A DNA stretch of 64,000 nucleotides from Rhodoferax sp. (GCF_030653815.1 NZ_JAURYQ010000003.1:51663-115662), one strand, 5' to 3'. Shown: positions 1 through 8,488, counted from the stretch's first letter. A program made the numbers and translations. Notes: generated from the letters alone by a model not told the origin.

Positions 1-1132
1 TGCCGGTCATGTGTTTGGTGGGCGGCATGTATTTCAGGCAGGCCTCGGGAAAGACCTGGCGCACCAGTTGCGCATGCGCCAGTTCCCACAAAAAGCCGTT
101 TTCCAGCTCCGGATGAATCTCGAAGGCATGGCCCAGGCCCATCTGTTCCGGCTTCAGTCCCGACAACCCGGCAAACTGCTCGTTGATGAGCTGTGACGCC
201 AGCACCGTGTGCGCCGCCTCAAAGGCGTCCGCCGTGGTGAGGTAATTGTCTTCGCCGGTGTTGATGATGATGCCCGCATAGGCATTGACCATGCGCGAAA
301 AAAACTGGTCGATGAAGGTGCGCTTCATGTTGATGTCGCGAAAGATGATGCCGTACATCGCGTCGTTAAGCATCATGTCGAGCCGCTCGATGGCGCCCAT
401 GGCGGCAATCTCGGGCATGCACAGGCCCGAGCAGTAATTGGTCAGGCGGATGTAGCGGCCCAGCCGGTTGCCGACCTCGTCCAGCGCGGCGCGCATCAGC
501 CGGAAGTTTTCCTGCGTGGCATAGGTGCCGCCAAAACCCTCGGTGGTGGCGCCATGGGGCACGTAGTCGAGCAGGCTCTGGCCGGTGGAACGGATCACCG
601 CAATGATGTCGGCCCCCTGCTCGGCGGCGGCACGGGCCTGCACCACGTCTTCATGGATGTTGCCGGTGGCCACGATCAGGTAGAGCCAGGGCGTTGGGGC
701 TTCGCCGCTGTTCTTGATTTTCTCGGTGCGCTGGGCGCGCTGCGCGGCAATGTGGTCACACATGGTGCGGGCCTGCGCCTGCGCGCAAACGCGGGCCGCA
801 GTTTCATCGTCAGGGCGCGCCAAGGTCAGGCTGCCGCTTGCCACGGCCTCGGCGACCTGTTGCGCCGTCAGGCCAAGCTTTTCCATGGCACCCGCCAGCA
901 CTGTGGCGGCACCGTGCTGCAGCAGATTTTGATCCTGCAAATGGCTGACCAGCCGATTGGGCAGCGGGACGCCGACCTCGTCGACACCGTCCACCCCCAT
1001 GAGGCGCAGCGTGGCACGCTCCACGGTGGTGGTGGTGAAGCCCGACATGTCGTCAAAGACCTGGCGCGCAATGCGTCGTGCCGAATCGCGGGCGCGGTCA
1101 ATTTGCGCCTGGTCCAGGTTCAAGTGGCTCAT
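1..1132 (-). CDS. kamD: Lysine 5,6-aminomutase alpha subunit (KamD), partial
   Basis: About 377 N-terminal residues are present and the gene runs off the left edge; the family is usually about 520 aa. The enzyme is a PLP- and adenosylcobalamin-dependent mutase moving the terminal amino group of beta-lysine (or D-lysine) from C6 to C5. The reading starts MSHLNLDQAQIDRARDSARR and contains family-like stretches such as NLLQHGAATVLAGAM and YCSGLCMPEI. The ATG at 1130-1132 overlaps the upstream kamB-like stop codon as ATGA, which suggests translational coupling. The cobalamin-binding beta subunit (kamE) is expected just beyond the edge. The long plus-strand open frame across this segment is an antisense shadow. 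Assignment rests on motifs plus the neighbouring kamA and kdd. Confidence 0.85.
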   Translation of the reverse strand, partial: MSHLNLDQAQIDRARDSARRIARQVFDDMSGFTTTTVERATLRLMGVDGVDEVGVPLPNRLVSHLQDQNLLQHGAATVLAGAMEKLGLTAQQVAEAVASGSLTLARPDDETAARVCAQAQARTMCDHIAAQRAQRTEKIKNSGEAPTPWLYLIVATGNIHEDVVQARAAAEQGADIIAVIRSTGQSLLDYVPHGATTEGFGGTYATQENFRLMRAALDEVGNRLGRYIRLTNYCSGLCMPEIAAMGAIERLDMMLNDAMYGIIFRDINMKRTFIDQFFSRMVNAYAGIIINTGEDNYLTTADAFEAAHTVLASQLINEQFAGLSGLKPEQMGLGHAFEIHPELENGFLWELAHAQLVRQVFPEACLKYMPPTKHMTG

Positions 1133-2202
1133 ATTGCTTCCTTGGTTTCATTCATTGTGTTCTCCAACATCACATCGCTGACGCCATAACCCACAAAGGC
1201 GGCGCGAGCGATCTCCAAAAATTCGGTGGCATCAAAACTCCCGCCCAGGGGTGAAAACGGATTGAGCGTGATGCCGGTCATGTGGATGCCACGGTAGGCC
1301 ATCAGGCGCGCGCCCTGCTTGTCAAATGCTGTCAGATCGGCCGCCTCGACAAACAGGCGCGTGCCATCGTTAACCACCACGCGCAGTCCCGGCTTGTGGT
1401 TTGCCAGTGTCACCAGCGCGCGCCACAGGGAGCGGCCCACTGCGCCGCTGAGCGCCACCGTGGCCACATCGGCCTGCTGGTGCTGCAGCAAAGTGGCGGC
1501 CGCGTTCAGCGTCGCGATCTCGGCCAGCAGCAGGGGCTGGCCCGCGCTGTTCCACAGGCCCACGCCACCCCGCGCAAAAACAGGTTCGCACAGGCGGCGC
1601 GTGGCCTCGTCGGCTTGCGGGATGCCCAAAATGGCCAGGCGGTCGCGTGTCTTGCGGATCACGTCGCCCATGCCGCCGCCGATGGCGGCACCGGTCGCCA
1701 GAATCACGCCGTTGGCAACGGCCGGCGAGGCATGGTGGCTGCGCCCCAGCGCGCCGTCCAGCATCACCAGCGTGGCGCCACATTGCTTGAGGCGGGCAAT
1801 CACGGTGAGCTGGTCCGAACTGCGCGAGGCACCGGCAATTTCCATCTCGCCGTGCTCCAGCACCTTGACCACCAGGATTTCACCCATCGGGCTGTCGATG
1901 CTGGTGGCAGCGATAAGTTTGGTGCGCACCTTGGCGCGCTCCAAGGTGGAACGCGCGGTGGCCACCAGGTTGCCAGGCCACACCACAATGGCTGGCTTGG
2001 GTACAAAAAACACCGCATCGCGATCTTCCCCGTCACGCCCGATCGACGTAACCCCGAGCGCCACGCCAGATGCCGCAGCCTGCGCCAACAAGTGGTTCAG
2101 CGCCACTGTTTTCCCGGTGTTCTTGGTCATGCCCATGACGGCCAGCGTGCTCATGCCACTGGCCTGGATGCGTTGCCACAGCGGGCTTTGTCCTGCGGTC
2201 AT
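1129..2202 (-). CDS. kamB: KamB-like P-loop protein of the lysine degradation operon
   Basis: This 357-aa protein carries an N-terminal Walker A motif (GMTKNTGKT, about residues 23-31) and a later Gly-rich stretch AAIGGGMGDVIRKTRD. It lies between kdd and kamD with ATGA overlaps at both ends, matching the position of the kamB-type gene known from lysine-fermenting bacteria. The molecular role of that family is not firmly established. A function in assembling, reactivating or loading cofactor into the aminomutase is a reasonable inference for an NTP-binding partner of a B12 enzyme. No transmembrane segment or signal peptide is seen, so the protein is probably cytoplasmic. Confidence 0.65.
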   Translation of the reverse strand: MTAGQSPLWQRIQASGMSTLAVMGMTKNTGKTVALNHLLAQAAASGVALGVTSIGRDGEDRDAVFFVPKPAIVVWPGNLVATARSTLERAKVRTKLIAATSIDSPMGEILVVKVLEHGEMEIAGASRSSDQLTVIARLKQCGATLVMLDGALGRSHHASPAVANGVILATGAAIGGGMGDVIRKTRDRLAILGIPQADEATRRLCEPVFARGGVGLWNSAGQPLLLAEIATLNAAATLLQHQQADVATVALSGAVGRSLWRALVTLANHKPGLRVVVNDGTRLFVEAADLTAFDKQGARLMAYRGIHMTGITLNPFSPLGGSFDATEFLEIARAAFVGYGVSDVMLENTMNETKEAI

Positions 2203-3236
2203 ACGTAGAGTTGTTCAAACAGGGCGCGCAGCTTGGCACTCTCGCGCAGCAGGTTCAGCGCAAATTCGGCGTGCCCGGTGGCATAGCCGTTGCCCACGAT
2301 CATTTCCACATCCTTGCCCACGCCCTCCGCGCCCAGCGCGGCTGCGGTGAAGCTGGTCGCCATGGAAAAGAAGTAAATCTTGCCGTGCTGTTTCGTGGCC
2401 AGGATGCTGCCCATCTCGGTGTTTTGAATGTTGACACAGTTGATCACCACGTCGGCCAGCTTGCCGCCGGTCACCTTTGATACAGCGTCCATCAAGGCCA
2501 ATGCGTCGGTGGCATCCACCTGCAGCGCATGATCGACCCAGCCCAGATCAAGCATGCGCTGGCAATCCTTGGCAAATGGCGACACGCCGATCACACAACC
2601 ACCCGCACCCGCGCGCTTTTTGGCCTCATAAACACACAGCGTGCCTGACTTGCCACCGCCGCCAATCACCACCACGGTGTCGCCCTCCTTGACCAGACGG
2701 GCCGTCTGGGCCGGAGCCCCGGCGACATCCAGAATGGCCAGCGCCAGCTTTTTGTCGATGTCCGCAGGCAGTTTGGCGTACAGACCGGTTTCGAACAGGA
2801 TGGCGCGGCCCTTGATCTCGATCTGGTCCTTGTCCATATGGATCTTGGTGATTTCGTCAATGCGCAAGGGAGTGAGTGACAGCGACACCAGCGTGGCGAT
2901 CCTGTCGCCCACCTTCAGGTCGATCTTGCCGAGCAAGGCCGGGCCGATCTGGGCCACCGTGCCAATCAGCATGCCGCCCGACCCGGTCACCGGGTTGTGG
3001 TGTTTGCCGCGCCGGGCCACGATGTCCTTGACCATGGCTGCCACGGCGGCTTCGTCGCTGCCGGTGGCGCTTTTGATCTGGGTGAAACTGGCCGAGTCGA
3101 TGTTGAGCGCCGACACGTCAATCAGGATCTCGTTGTCATAAATGGCCATGGTGTTGTCGAGCTTCCAGGCGGGCTGGGGCAACACGCCAAGCGGTTCGAG
3201 CACACGGTGTGTGCCGTAGGGGGAGCCGTGTTTCAT
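2199..3236 (-). CDS. kdd: L-erythro-3,5-diaminohexanoate dehydrogenase
   Basis: This is a 345-aa medium-chain-type dehydrogenase with a Rossmann dinucleotide motif (VVVIGGGGKSGTL, about residues 178-190). In the lysine fermentation pathway it oxidatively deaminates 3,5-diaminohexanoate, the product of KamDE, to 5-amino-3-oxohexanoate using NAD(P)+. Length fits the family. I chose the ATG at 3234-3236 (MKHGSPYGTHRV), which lies two bases after the kamA stop; an upstream in-frame start would run into kamA. The 3' end overlaps kamB as ATGA. Context between kamA and kamB/kamD makes this assignment firm even though many zinc-type dehydrogenases look similar. Confidence 0.85.
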   Translation of the reverse strand: MKHGSPYGTHRVLEPLGVLPQPAWKLDNTMAIYDNEILIDVSALNIDSASFTQIKSATGSDEAAVAAMVKDIVARRGKHHNPVTGSGGMLIGTVAQIGPALLGKIDLKVGDRIATLVSLSLTPLRIDEITKIHMDKDQIEIKGRAILFETGLYAKLPADIDKKLALAILDVAGAPAQTARLVKEGDTVVVIGGGGKSGTLCVYEAKKRAGAGGCVIGVSPFAKDCQRMLDLGWVDHALQVDATDALALMDAVSKVTGGKLADVVINCVNIQNTEMGSILATKQHGKIYFFSMATSFTAAALGAEGVGKDVEMIVGNGYATGHAEFALNLLRESAKLRALFEQLYV

Positions 3237-3238
3237 GG

Positions 3239-4420
3239 TTAATTGCTCACACTGGGCAGACTGAAGTCCTGCCCCAGGCCAGGCATTTCGACCGTTTTGC
3301 CGGCGTAGTTGCGGCACTTCACCGTGGTGCCACTGCCATCGGGCAAGGCTTCTTCGCGCACATAACTCGGGATAATCGGCAACTTGCCCAGGCCACCCAG
3401 GCCATCGACGATAAAGGTGGGCACGGCCGGGCCGCTGATCCAGCCGCGCAGACCTTCGTACAGTTCGAGCATGCGGCGGTGCGGCACGATGAAATGGTGC
3501 GCACCTTCGACCATGTCGGTCGAATACACGTAATAGGGACGCACGCCCATCTCGACGCTTTGCATGAACAGCTCGCGCATCACTTCGACGCTGTCATTCA
3601 CGCCCTTGAGGCACACGGTTTGCAGCCCCATCATGATGCCGGCCTTCTGCAACATCTTGACACGCTGGCGAAGCAGCGGCGTGATTTCCTTGGGGTGGTT
3701 GATGTGGATATTGACCATCTGCACGCGGTGACGCTCCAGCACCGCGCAGAGTTCGGCCGTGACACGCGTGGGCAATTGCACCACCATGCGCGAGCCGATG
3801 CGCAGGAAGCGCACATGCGGTGCCCGGCTGCGGATCATGCCCAGGATTTCGTCGAGGCGCTCGTCGGTGAAGGTCAGCGGGTCGCCGCCGGACAACAACA
3901 CGTCTTCGATGTTCTTGTTGTTGGCAATGTAGTCGATCGATGCCTCGATTTCGTCCTTGTGCACCGAGCCGGAAGGCTGCGACACCATGCGCTTGCGGGT
4001 GCAGAAACGGCACAGCGTGGCGCAGGTGTTGCTCACCAGAAACAACACCCGACGCGGGTAACGGTGCACGATGCTGGTGCCGGGAATGGTGTCACCCTCC
4101 TCCCCCAACTGGTCGAGCATGGTGGCAAAGCCGGGCTTGGTTTCCTCATGAAACGACGGCAGGTACTGCATGCGGATCGGGCAATTGGGGTCGTTGCGGT
4201 CCATCAGCCGGGCCATGTAGGGCGTGACCGCAATCGCGAACTTGTTGTAAACGGTGTCGTTGACGTCCTCGACATGGTTCAACACGCCCTTCAGTTGCGC
4301 ATGGTGGGTGTAACGCCTGGCAAACTGCTTCTGCCAGGACTCGGACTCCGGGTCGTAGGCTTGCAGTTCGTCATAACTCATGAAAACTTTGGGGGTGGCG
4401 AATTCGACGGCTTGCAGCAT
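3239..4420 (-). CDS. kamA: L-lysine 2,3-aminomutase (radical SAM, PLP)
   Basis: This 393-aa enzyme converts L-lysine to L-beta-lysine, the first step of the pathway. The radical SAM cluster motif is CATLCRFC (C133, C137, C140). The GGLGK segment (K346) matches the PLP lysine region of the family. D302 (in STDMVEG) and D339 (in FIVDGL) align with the two acidic residues known to hold the substrate's side-chain amino group, which argues for lysine rather than glutamate as substrate. A strong Shine-Dalgarno (AGGAGACCTCCC) directly precedes the ATG. It is the first gene of the minus-strand operon and is divergent from an Lrp-type regulator, probably its controller. Confidence 0.93.
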   Translation of the reverse strand: MLQAVEFATPKVFMSYDELQAYDPESESWQKQFARRYTHHAQLKGVLNHVEDVNDTVYNKFAIAVTPYMARLMDRNDPNCPIRMQYLPSFHEETKPGFATMLDQLGEEGDTIPGTSIVHRYPRRVLFLVSNTCATLCRFCTRKRMVSQPSGSVHKDEIEASIDYIANNKNIEDVLLSGGDPLTFTDERLDEILGMIRSRAPHVRFLRIGSRMVVQLPTRVTAELCAVLERHRVQMVNIHINHPKEITPLLRQRVKMLQKAGIMMGLQTVCLKGVNDSVEVMRELFMQSVEMGVRPYYVYSTDMVEGAHHFIVPHRRMLELYEGLRGWISGPAVPTFIVDGLGGLGKLPIIPSYVREEALPDGSGTTVKCRNYAGKTVEMPGLGQDFSLPSVSN

Positions 4421-4470
4421 GGGAGGTCTCCTGATTGGTGGTTCAAGTCTATGGAGTCACGCCGCCGCTG

Positions 4471-4525
4471 AAAACAAGCAAATCGCCTGAAATTAATGTG
4501 AAAATTCAGTCATATTGCTTGTTTT
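4471..4525. promoter_or_regulatory. Large two-fold palindrome in the kamA/Lrp divergent spacer (putative operator)
   Basis: The outer arms AAAACAAGCAA (4471-4481) and TTGCTTGTTTT (4515-4525) are perfect inverted repeats. An inner pair CTGAA (4487-4491) and TTCAG (4505-4509) shares the same centre near base 4498. A nested palindrome of this size, AT-rich and ten bases before the regulator start, is what an autoregulating Lrp/AsnC protein would bind. The symmetry is read directly; the binding is inference. Confidence 0.6.
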
Positions 4526-4534
4526 TAAAACACT

Positions 4535-4993
4535 ATGACTCATCCACCTCAAAAACCCAATCTTGACGCGCTGGATTACCAATTGATCGAACTGCTCAAG
4601 GTCAATGCCCGGTTGCCCATGGTCAACCTGGCCAAGGCCCTGGGTTGTGCGCGCAGCACCGCCCAACTGCGGCTCAAGGCACTGGAAGACGCTGGCGTCA
4701 TCACCGGTTATACCGTGGGCGTCAGCAGCCCGCGCGTGTCCCGTGGCTTGCGGGCCATGGTGCTGATTTCGATGGAATCCCAGAACGAGCCCGACGTGGT
4801 GCGCGCGCTGTCCAAGCGGCATGAAATCACCAAGCTGTACTCGGTCAGTGGCCGCTACGACCTGTGCGCCATGCTGCTCACTGAATCGACCCAGGAACTC
4901 GATGCGGTGCTGGACAAAATTCGCGTCATCAAGGGCGTGGTGGACACGTTTTCAACCATCATGCTGTCGACCAAGCTCGACCGGCCCGAGTGA
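4535..4993 (+). CDS. Lrp/AsnC family transcriptional regulator
   Basis: This 152-aa protein has an N-terminal winged helix-turn-helix (LDYQLIELLKVNARLPMVNLAKAL through LKALEDAGVITGY, about residues 12-60) and a C-terminal RAM/ligand-sensing domain. It is divergent from the lysine operon and upstream of ornithine cyclodeaminase, so lysine, ornithine or a related amino acid is a likely effector. The palindrome centred at 4498 overlaps its promoter region, consistent with autoregulation and control of kamA. The family is known to respond to amino acids; the specific ligand is inferred only from neighbours. Confidence 0.88.
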   Translation: MTHPPQKPNLDALDYQLIELLKVNARLPMVNLAKALGCARSTAQLRLKALEDAGVITGYTVGVSSPRVSRGLRAMVLISMESQNEPDVVRALSKRHEITKLYSVSGRYDLCAMLLTESTQELDAVLDKIRVIKGVVDTFSTIMLSTKLDRPE

Positions 4994-5015
4994 CGCAACA
5001 AATTAGCCAGCATCA

Positions 5016-5049
5016 GGATCGGTTCTGTCAATGTGATAGAAAGCGATCC
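5016..5049. promoter_or_regulatory. Imperfect palindrome upstream of ornithine cyclodeaminase
   Basis: GGATCG (5016-5021) is the inverted complement of CGATCC (5044-5049), with inner TTCT/AGAA arms slightly offset. It lies in the 155-base spacer between the Lrp-type gene and the cyclodeaminase, upstream of an AT-rich stretch that could hold the promoter. It may be an operator for the neighbouring regulator, but it does not share obvious sequence with the kamA-side palindrome. Confidence 0.3.
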
Positions 5050-5148
5050 CTTTTTGATAACATTTTGACTATTTTGAATTAAACCTGCCGATTTACATTG
5101 GCATGAGGGCTTGAGATACTGCTTTCCAACCAAGGAAACCAGCCCATC

Positions 5149-6246
5149 ATGAAACTCCCTCAACTCGTCCAAACCCAATTTCTCAGCGTCCAGGACGTGG
5201 CCACCATCATCAACAAGATGGGCCTCAAAACTGTGTTCATGCGCATGGCCGACTACATCCGCGCCGACTACCTGCGCTGGCACGATTTTGAAAAATGCGC
5301 CCGTGTGGCCAACCACTCGAAAGACGGCGTGATCGAATTGATGCCGATCTCGGATGCCAAAAGTTACGCTTTCAAGTACGTCAACGGCCACCCCAAGAAC
5401 ACCATCAACGGCCTGCCCTGCGTGATGGCCTTTGGCGTGCTGGCCGATGTCGACACCGGCATTCCCGAATTCCTCAGTGAGTTGACCCTCAGCACGGCTT
5501 TGCGCACGGCGGCCATGTCGGCGGTGGCAGCGCAGGAACTGGCGCGCCCTGACAGCAAATCAATGGCCTTGATCGGCAACGGCGCCCAGAGCGAATTCCA
5601 GGCGCTGGCGTTCCACTACCTGCTCGGCATCGAGGAACTCCGTCTGTTCGACACCGACCCCAAGGCCACGGAAAAGCTGATCGCCAACCTGAAGTCAACG
5701 GCGCTGCGCCTGACGGTGTGCAGCAGCATTGCTGAGGCCGTGCGTGGTGCCGACATCGTGACCACCGTGACCGCAGACAAGACCAATGCCGCCATCCTGA
5801 CCGCCGAAGATATTGAGGCCGGCATGCACATCAATGGCGTGGGTGGCGACTGCCCGGGCAAAACCGAACTGCATTCCGACGTGTTGCACCGCAGCGCGGT
5901 GTTTGTCGAGTACGAGCCGCAAACCCGTATCGAGGGCGACTTGCAACACCTGCCGGCTGATTTTGAAGTCACTGAGCTCTGGCAGGTGCTGGCGCGCCAG
6001 GCCCCCGGTCGCCGTGACGCCGACCAGATCACGCTGTTTGATTCGGTCGGTTTCGCCTTGCAGGACTACTCCGCCCTGCGCTTCATGCGGGACGCCGCCA
6101 GGGAACTCGGCCTGGGCCAGGTGGTGTCGCTGATTCCCGAACTGGTCAACCCGAAAGACCTGTTCGTGTTGATTCACCCGGAAAACCATGAAGCTTCCAA
6201 GTCGCGTCAGCACCCGGATTTTTGCGCCATACTCGCAGCTGCCTGA
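5149..6246 (+). CDS. Ornithine cyclodeaminase family protein
   Basis: This 365-aa protein belongs to the ornithine cyclodeaminase/mu-crystallin family, whose classical member converts L-ornithine to L-proline and ammonia with bound NAD+. The substrate-region lysine context (YAFKYVNGHPKN) and the Rossmann motif ALIGNGAQSEFQ (about residues 140-151) are visible, as is GVGGDCPGKTEL, the segment with the conserved catalytic aspartate. The start follows an AAGGAAACC ribosome site. The setting beside an Lrp regulator and a lysine operon supports an amino-acid catabolic role. A lysine cyclodeaminase activity cannot be excluded from sequence alone. Confidence 0.88.
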   Translation: MKLPQLVQTQFLSVQDVATIINKMGLKTVFMRMADYIRADYLRWHDFEKCARVANHSKDGVIELMPISDAKSYAFKYVNGHPKNTINGLPCVMAFGVLADVDTGIPEFLSELTLSTALRTAAMSAVAAQELARPDSKSMALIGNGAQSEFQALAFHYLLGIEELRLFDTDPKATEKLIANLKSTALRLTVCSSIAEAVRGADIVTTVTADKTNAAILTAEDIEAGMHINGVGGDCPGKTELHSDVLHRSAVFVEYEPQTRIEGDLQHLPADFEVTELWQVLARQAPGRRDADQITLFDSVGFALQDYSALRFMRDAARELGLGQVVSLIPELVNPKDLFVLIHPENHEASKSRQHPDFCAILAAA

Positions 6247-6262
6247 CAACCCCATCCAACGC

Positions 6263-7366
6263 ATGAACCGTCGAGATTGCCTGATCGCAAGTTTGAGCCT
6301 GCCGCTTTGGCCTGGGGCGGCGCAAGCCCAGGCCAGGCAGGCCTTGCAGTTCCCGCGTGACCTTGGCAGCCACCCCGACTTTGCCATCGAGTGGTGGTAC
6401 ATCACCGGGCACCTGCAGGCGGGGCAGCGCGAGTTTGGTTTTCAGATCACTTTTTTCAGGTCGCGTGTGCCGGTCACACAGGACATGCGCTCCAGCTTTG
6501 CCGCCAAACAACTGATCTTTGCCCATGCCGCCGTGACCGACGTGGCGGGCAAGCGCCTGTTGCACGACCAGCGCATTGCCCGCGCCTCGGGCAACGCCCA
6601 AATCGATCAGGCCACAGCCAGCGAAACAGACACTGACCTGCGCCTGGGCAACTGGCTGCTCAAGCGCGATGGCAATGGCGGCACCTACCAGACGCAGGCC
6701 AGCGGGTCGGACTTCTCGTTTCAACTGAAGCTGCGCGAGACCCAGCCGCTGCTGCTGCAAGGCGACCAGGGCTGGTCGCGCAAGGGACCCGAGGCCAGCC
6801 AGGCGAGTTATTACTACAGCCTGCCGCAGTTACAGGTCAACGGTCAACTGAGCCTGGGCGAGCAAACGCTGCCAGTGCAGGGACAGGCGTGGCTCGACCA
6901 CGAGTGGAGCCGGTCGCTGATGCACCCGGATGCGGTGGGTTGGGACTGGATCGGCATGAATCTGCTGGATGGCAGCGCGCTGACGGCCTTCAGATTACGC
7001 ACCAAAGACGGCACCGCGCTGTGGGCCGGCGGCTCGCTGCGTGCGCCGGGGTCAACCCAAGCCGAAATTTTTGGCCCCGAAGATGTCATCTTCACGCCGC
7101 AGCGCCAATGGAAAAGCCCGGCCAGCGGCACCAGCTACCCGGTGCAGTGGTTAGTGCAGATCAGGCGCGCACAGCCCAAGACAGGTTTGAAAGAACCCGA
7201 GCGCTACACCGTCAGCGCCGTCATCGACAACCAGGAACTCGATAGCCGTCAGTCCACCGGCGCCATTTACTGGGAAGGCCTGAGCGAGTTGCGAGACAGC
7301 CGCGGCACGGTGGTTGGGCGCGGGTATCTGGAGATGACGGGGTATGCGAGCCCGTTGCAACTTTGA
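6263..7366 (+). CDS. CrtC/AttH-like lipocalin-fold exported protein
   Basis: The 367-aa product starts MNRRDCLIASLSLPLWPGAAQAQA, a likely export signal with a twin-arginine-like RR. The body has the family signatures EWWYITGHL near the N-terminus and WLDHEWS in the middle, typical of the carotenoid 1,2-hydratase/AttH group. AttH proteins usually accompany an ABC transporter; none is present here. I preferred the ATG at 6263 over the earlier in-frame start inside the upstream gene because it gives the signal peptide and a 16-base gap. The substrate is unknown; a periplasmic lipid- or isoprenoid-binding or hydrating role is only a family-level guess. Confidence 0.75.
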   Translation: MNRRDCLIASLSLPLWPGAAQAQARQALQFPRDLGSHPDFAIEWWYITGHLQAGQREFGFQITFFRSRVPVTQDMRSSFAAKQLIFAHAAVTDVAGKRLLHDQRIARASGNAQIDQATASETDTDLRLGNWLLKRDGNGGTYQTQASGSDFSFQLKLRETQPLLLQGDQGWSRKGPEASQASYYYSLPQLQVNGQLSLGEQTLPVQGQAWLDHEWSRSLMHPDAVGWDWIGMNLLDGSALTAFRLRTKDGTALWAGGSLRAPGSTQAEIFGPEDVIFTPQRQWKSPASGTSYPVQWLVQIRRAQPKTGLKEPERYTVSAVIDNQELDSRQSTGAIYWEGLSELRDSRGTVVGRGYLEMTGYASPLQL

Positions 7367-7561
7367 ATTTTTTTATTCCAGGCGCCGCAGCTTGAAACCG
7401 ACGTTCGGCAATTGATCGCCAGGGTCGCACCCGCTTCACACCGCTTTCCAACCTCATTTCAGTCGAACTAAACGGACCGGTCAGTGCCCTGAAGCAGAAG
7501 TATGGCCATCCCAATTCGTCGCCTGATAGGTGGCAGTCAACATCTTGTCAGCACAAGTACT

Positions 7562-7936
7562 TCACATCACCATCGCTTCGAGGCGGAAAATGCCTGCAGA
7601 TGCTCGAATCTCTTTCATGTGACCATGACCTGGAAGAATCTTGGTTTCTATCGTCACAAGTCCGACTTGTGCCAACTGGTCTACATCACGTTTGACGGCG
7701 CTGCGATCGCGATGCAGTCGCCCGGCGATGGCTGTGATCGAACCCGGTTCACCCTTGACACTGCGGAACACGTCAAGTCGGCTGGCAGTCAGCAGGCGCA
7801 GGAGATCGGCAGGCTCTTCAAAGCTGACAGTGCGTTCCTCTGGCATCGGTTGACCAGCGTCAGCCAATCGTGCCAAGACCTTCCCTCGGCGAAAGAAATC
7901 TTGTTCGTTGCTTGCTTTAAGGGTGACATTTTTCAT
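7562..7936 (-). CDS. TumA-like antitoxin (HVO_A0114/COG4190-type HTH)
   Basis: This 124-aa protein has a helix-turn-helix segment (LTASRLDVFRSV, then IAGRLHRDRSAVKRDVDQLAQVGL, about residues 47-92), typical of the MarR-like regulators found as partners of TumE-type toxins. I chose the ATG at 7934-7936 (MKNVTLKASNEQ), which overlaps the upstream toxin stop as ATGA; an upstream in-frame start eight codons earlier is less likely. It would neutralise the toxin and repress the pair. Base composition here is less GC-rich than in the flanking metabolic genes, which hints at transfer. Confidence 0.65.
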   Translation of the reverse strand: MKNVTLKASNEQDFFRRGKVLARLADAGQPMPEERTVSFEEPADLLRLLTASRLDVFRSVKGEPGSITAIAGRLHRDRSAVKRDVDQLAQVGLVTIETKILPGHGHMKEIRASAGIFRLEAMVM

Positions 7937-8229
7937 CCTGTGCTCCTGAGTGCAGTCCAATCGGTCTGAAACTGATCTTCGATGTCGTCAAAACTCGTGA
8001 ATTCAACCGCAGCCACAACACCGAAATAGTGCCGGTGGTGATACCCATGCTGGTTGTCATAACCGACCACGCGTCCGTTATCAGCACCGTGCATTGCATG
8101 ATTGACATAGGCAAGGTTGTAACGAGTCACCTGACCTTGCGCATCAACCCAAATTTCACGTCGAAGCTGATCATTCCCACGCTTTTGCGTGATGTGGTGC
8201 GTATCGTCGACAATTTTTCGATCAGCCAT
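7933..8229 (-). CDS. TumE-family toxin-like protein (DUF6516)
   Basis: The 98-aa product starts MADRKIVDDTHHITQKRG and carries the family-like core NGRVVGYDNQHGYHHRHYFG followed by EFTSFDDIEDQF. This pattern is typical of the small TumE/DUF6516 proteins that sit directly before an HTH antitoxin, as here. The start at 8227-8229 gives the usual length; a longer in-frame extension to 8388 lacks similarity. TumE-type proteins are described as toxin components, but the cellular target of this one is not known. The pair is isolated between unrelated genes, the usual setting of a chromosomal toxin-antitoxin cassette. Confidence 0.65.
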   Translation of the reverse strand: MADRKIVDDTHHITQKRGNDQLRREIWVDAQGQVTRYNLAYVNHAMHGADNGRVVGYDNQHGYHHRHYFGVVAAVEFTSFDDIEDQFQTDWTALRSTG

Positions 8230-8488
8230 GACATATATTATCGTGGCTGTCTCCCGGGCATGGTTTGATTTGTCGGACTGCAGGGCACATTGAGATGGGT
8301 CCCAACATCGGCTCAGTCGCTTGACCTTCAGCCGCGTGAGAAGGATTTCGATGACTGCAGTCCCCGTATCAGCAATTCGGACTCCCATCTACGTGACTCT
8401 TAAAGTCTGAAGTCAACGAATGCGATGACGTTCACGCTTTATTGGGGAACATTGATGTTGTGCAGTTGAAGTTGCTAGACTCCAAGCG

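Noticed and set aside
209..1189. 326-aa plus-strand open frame over kamD
   Set aside because: Antisense to a frame with clear KamD motifs; its translation is low-information and has no family signature. Long antisense frames are expected in high-GC DNA.
3209..4471. 420-aa plus-strand open frame over kamA
   Set aside because: His/Gln-rich shadow of the radical SAM gene; no motif and no plausible start.
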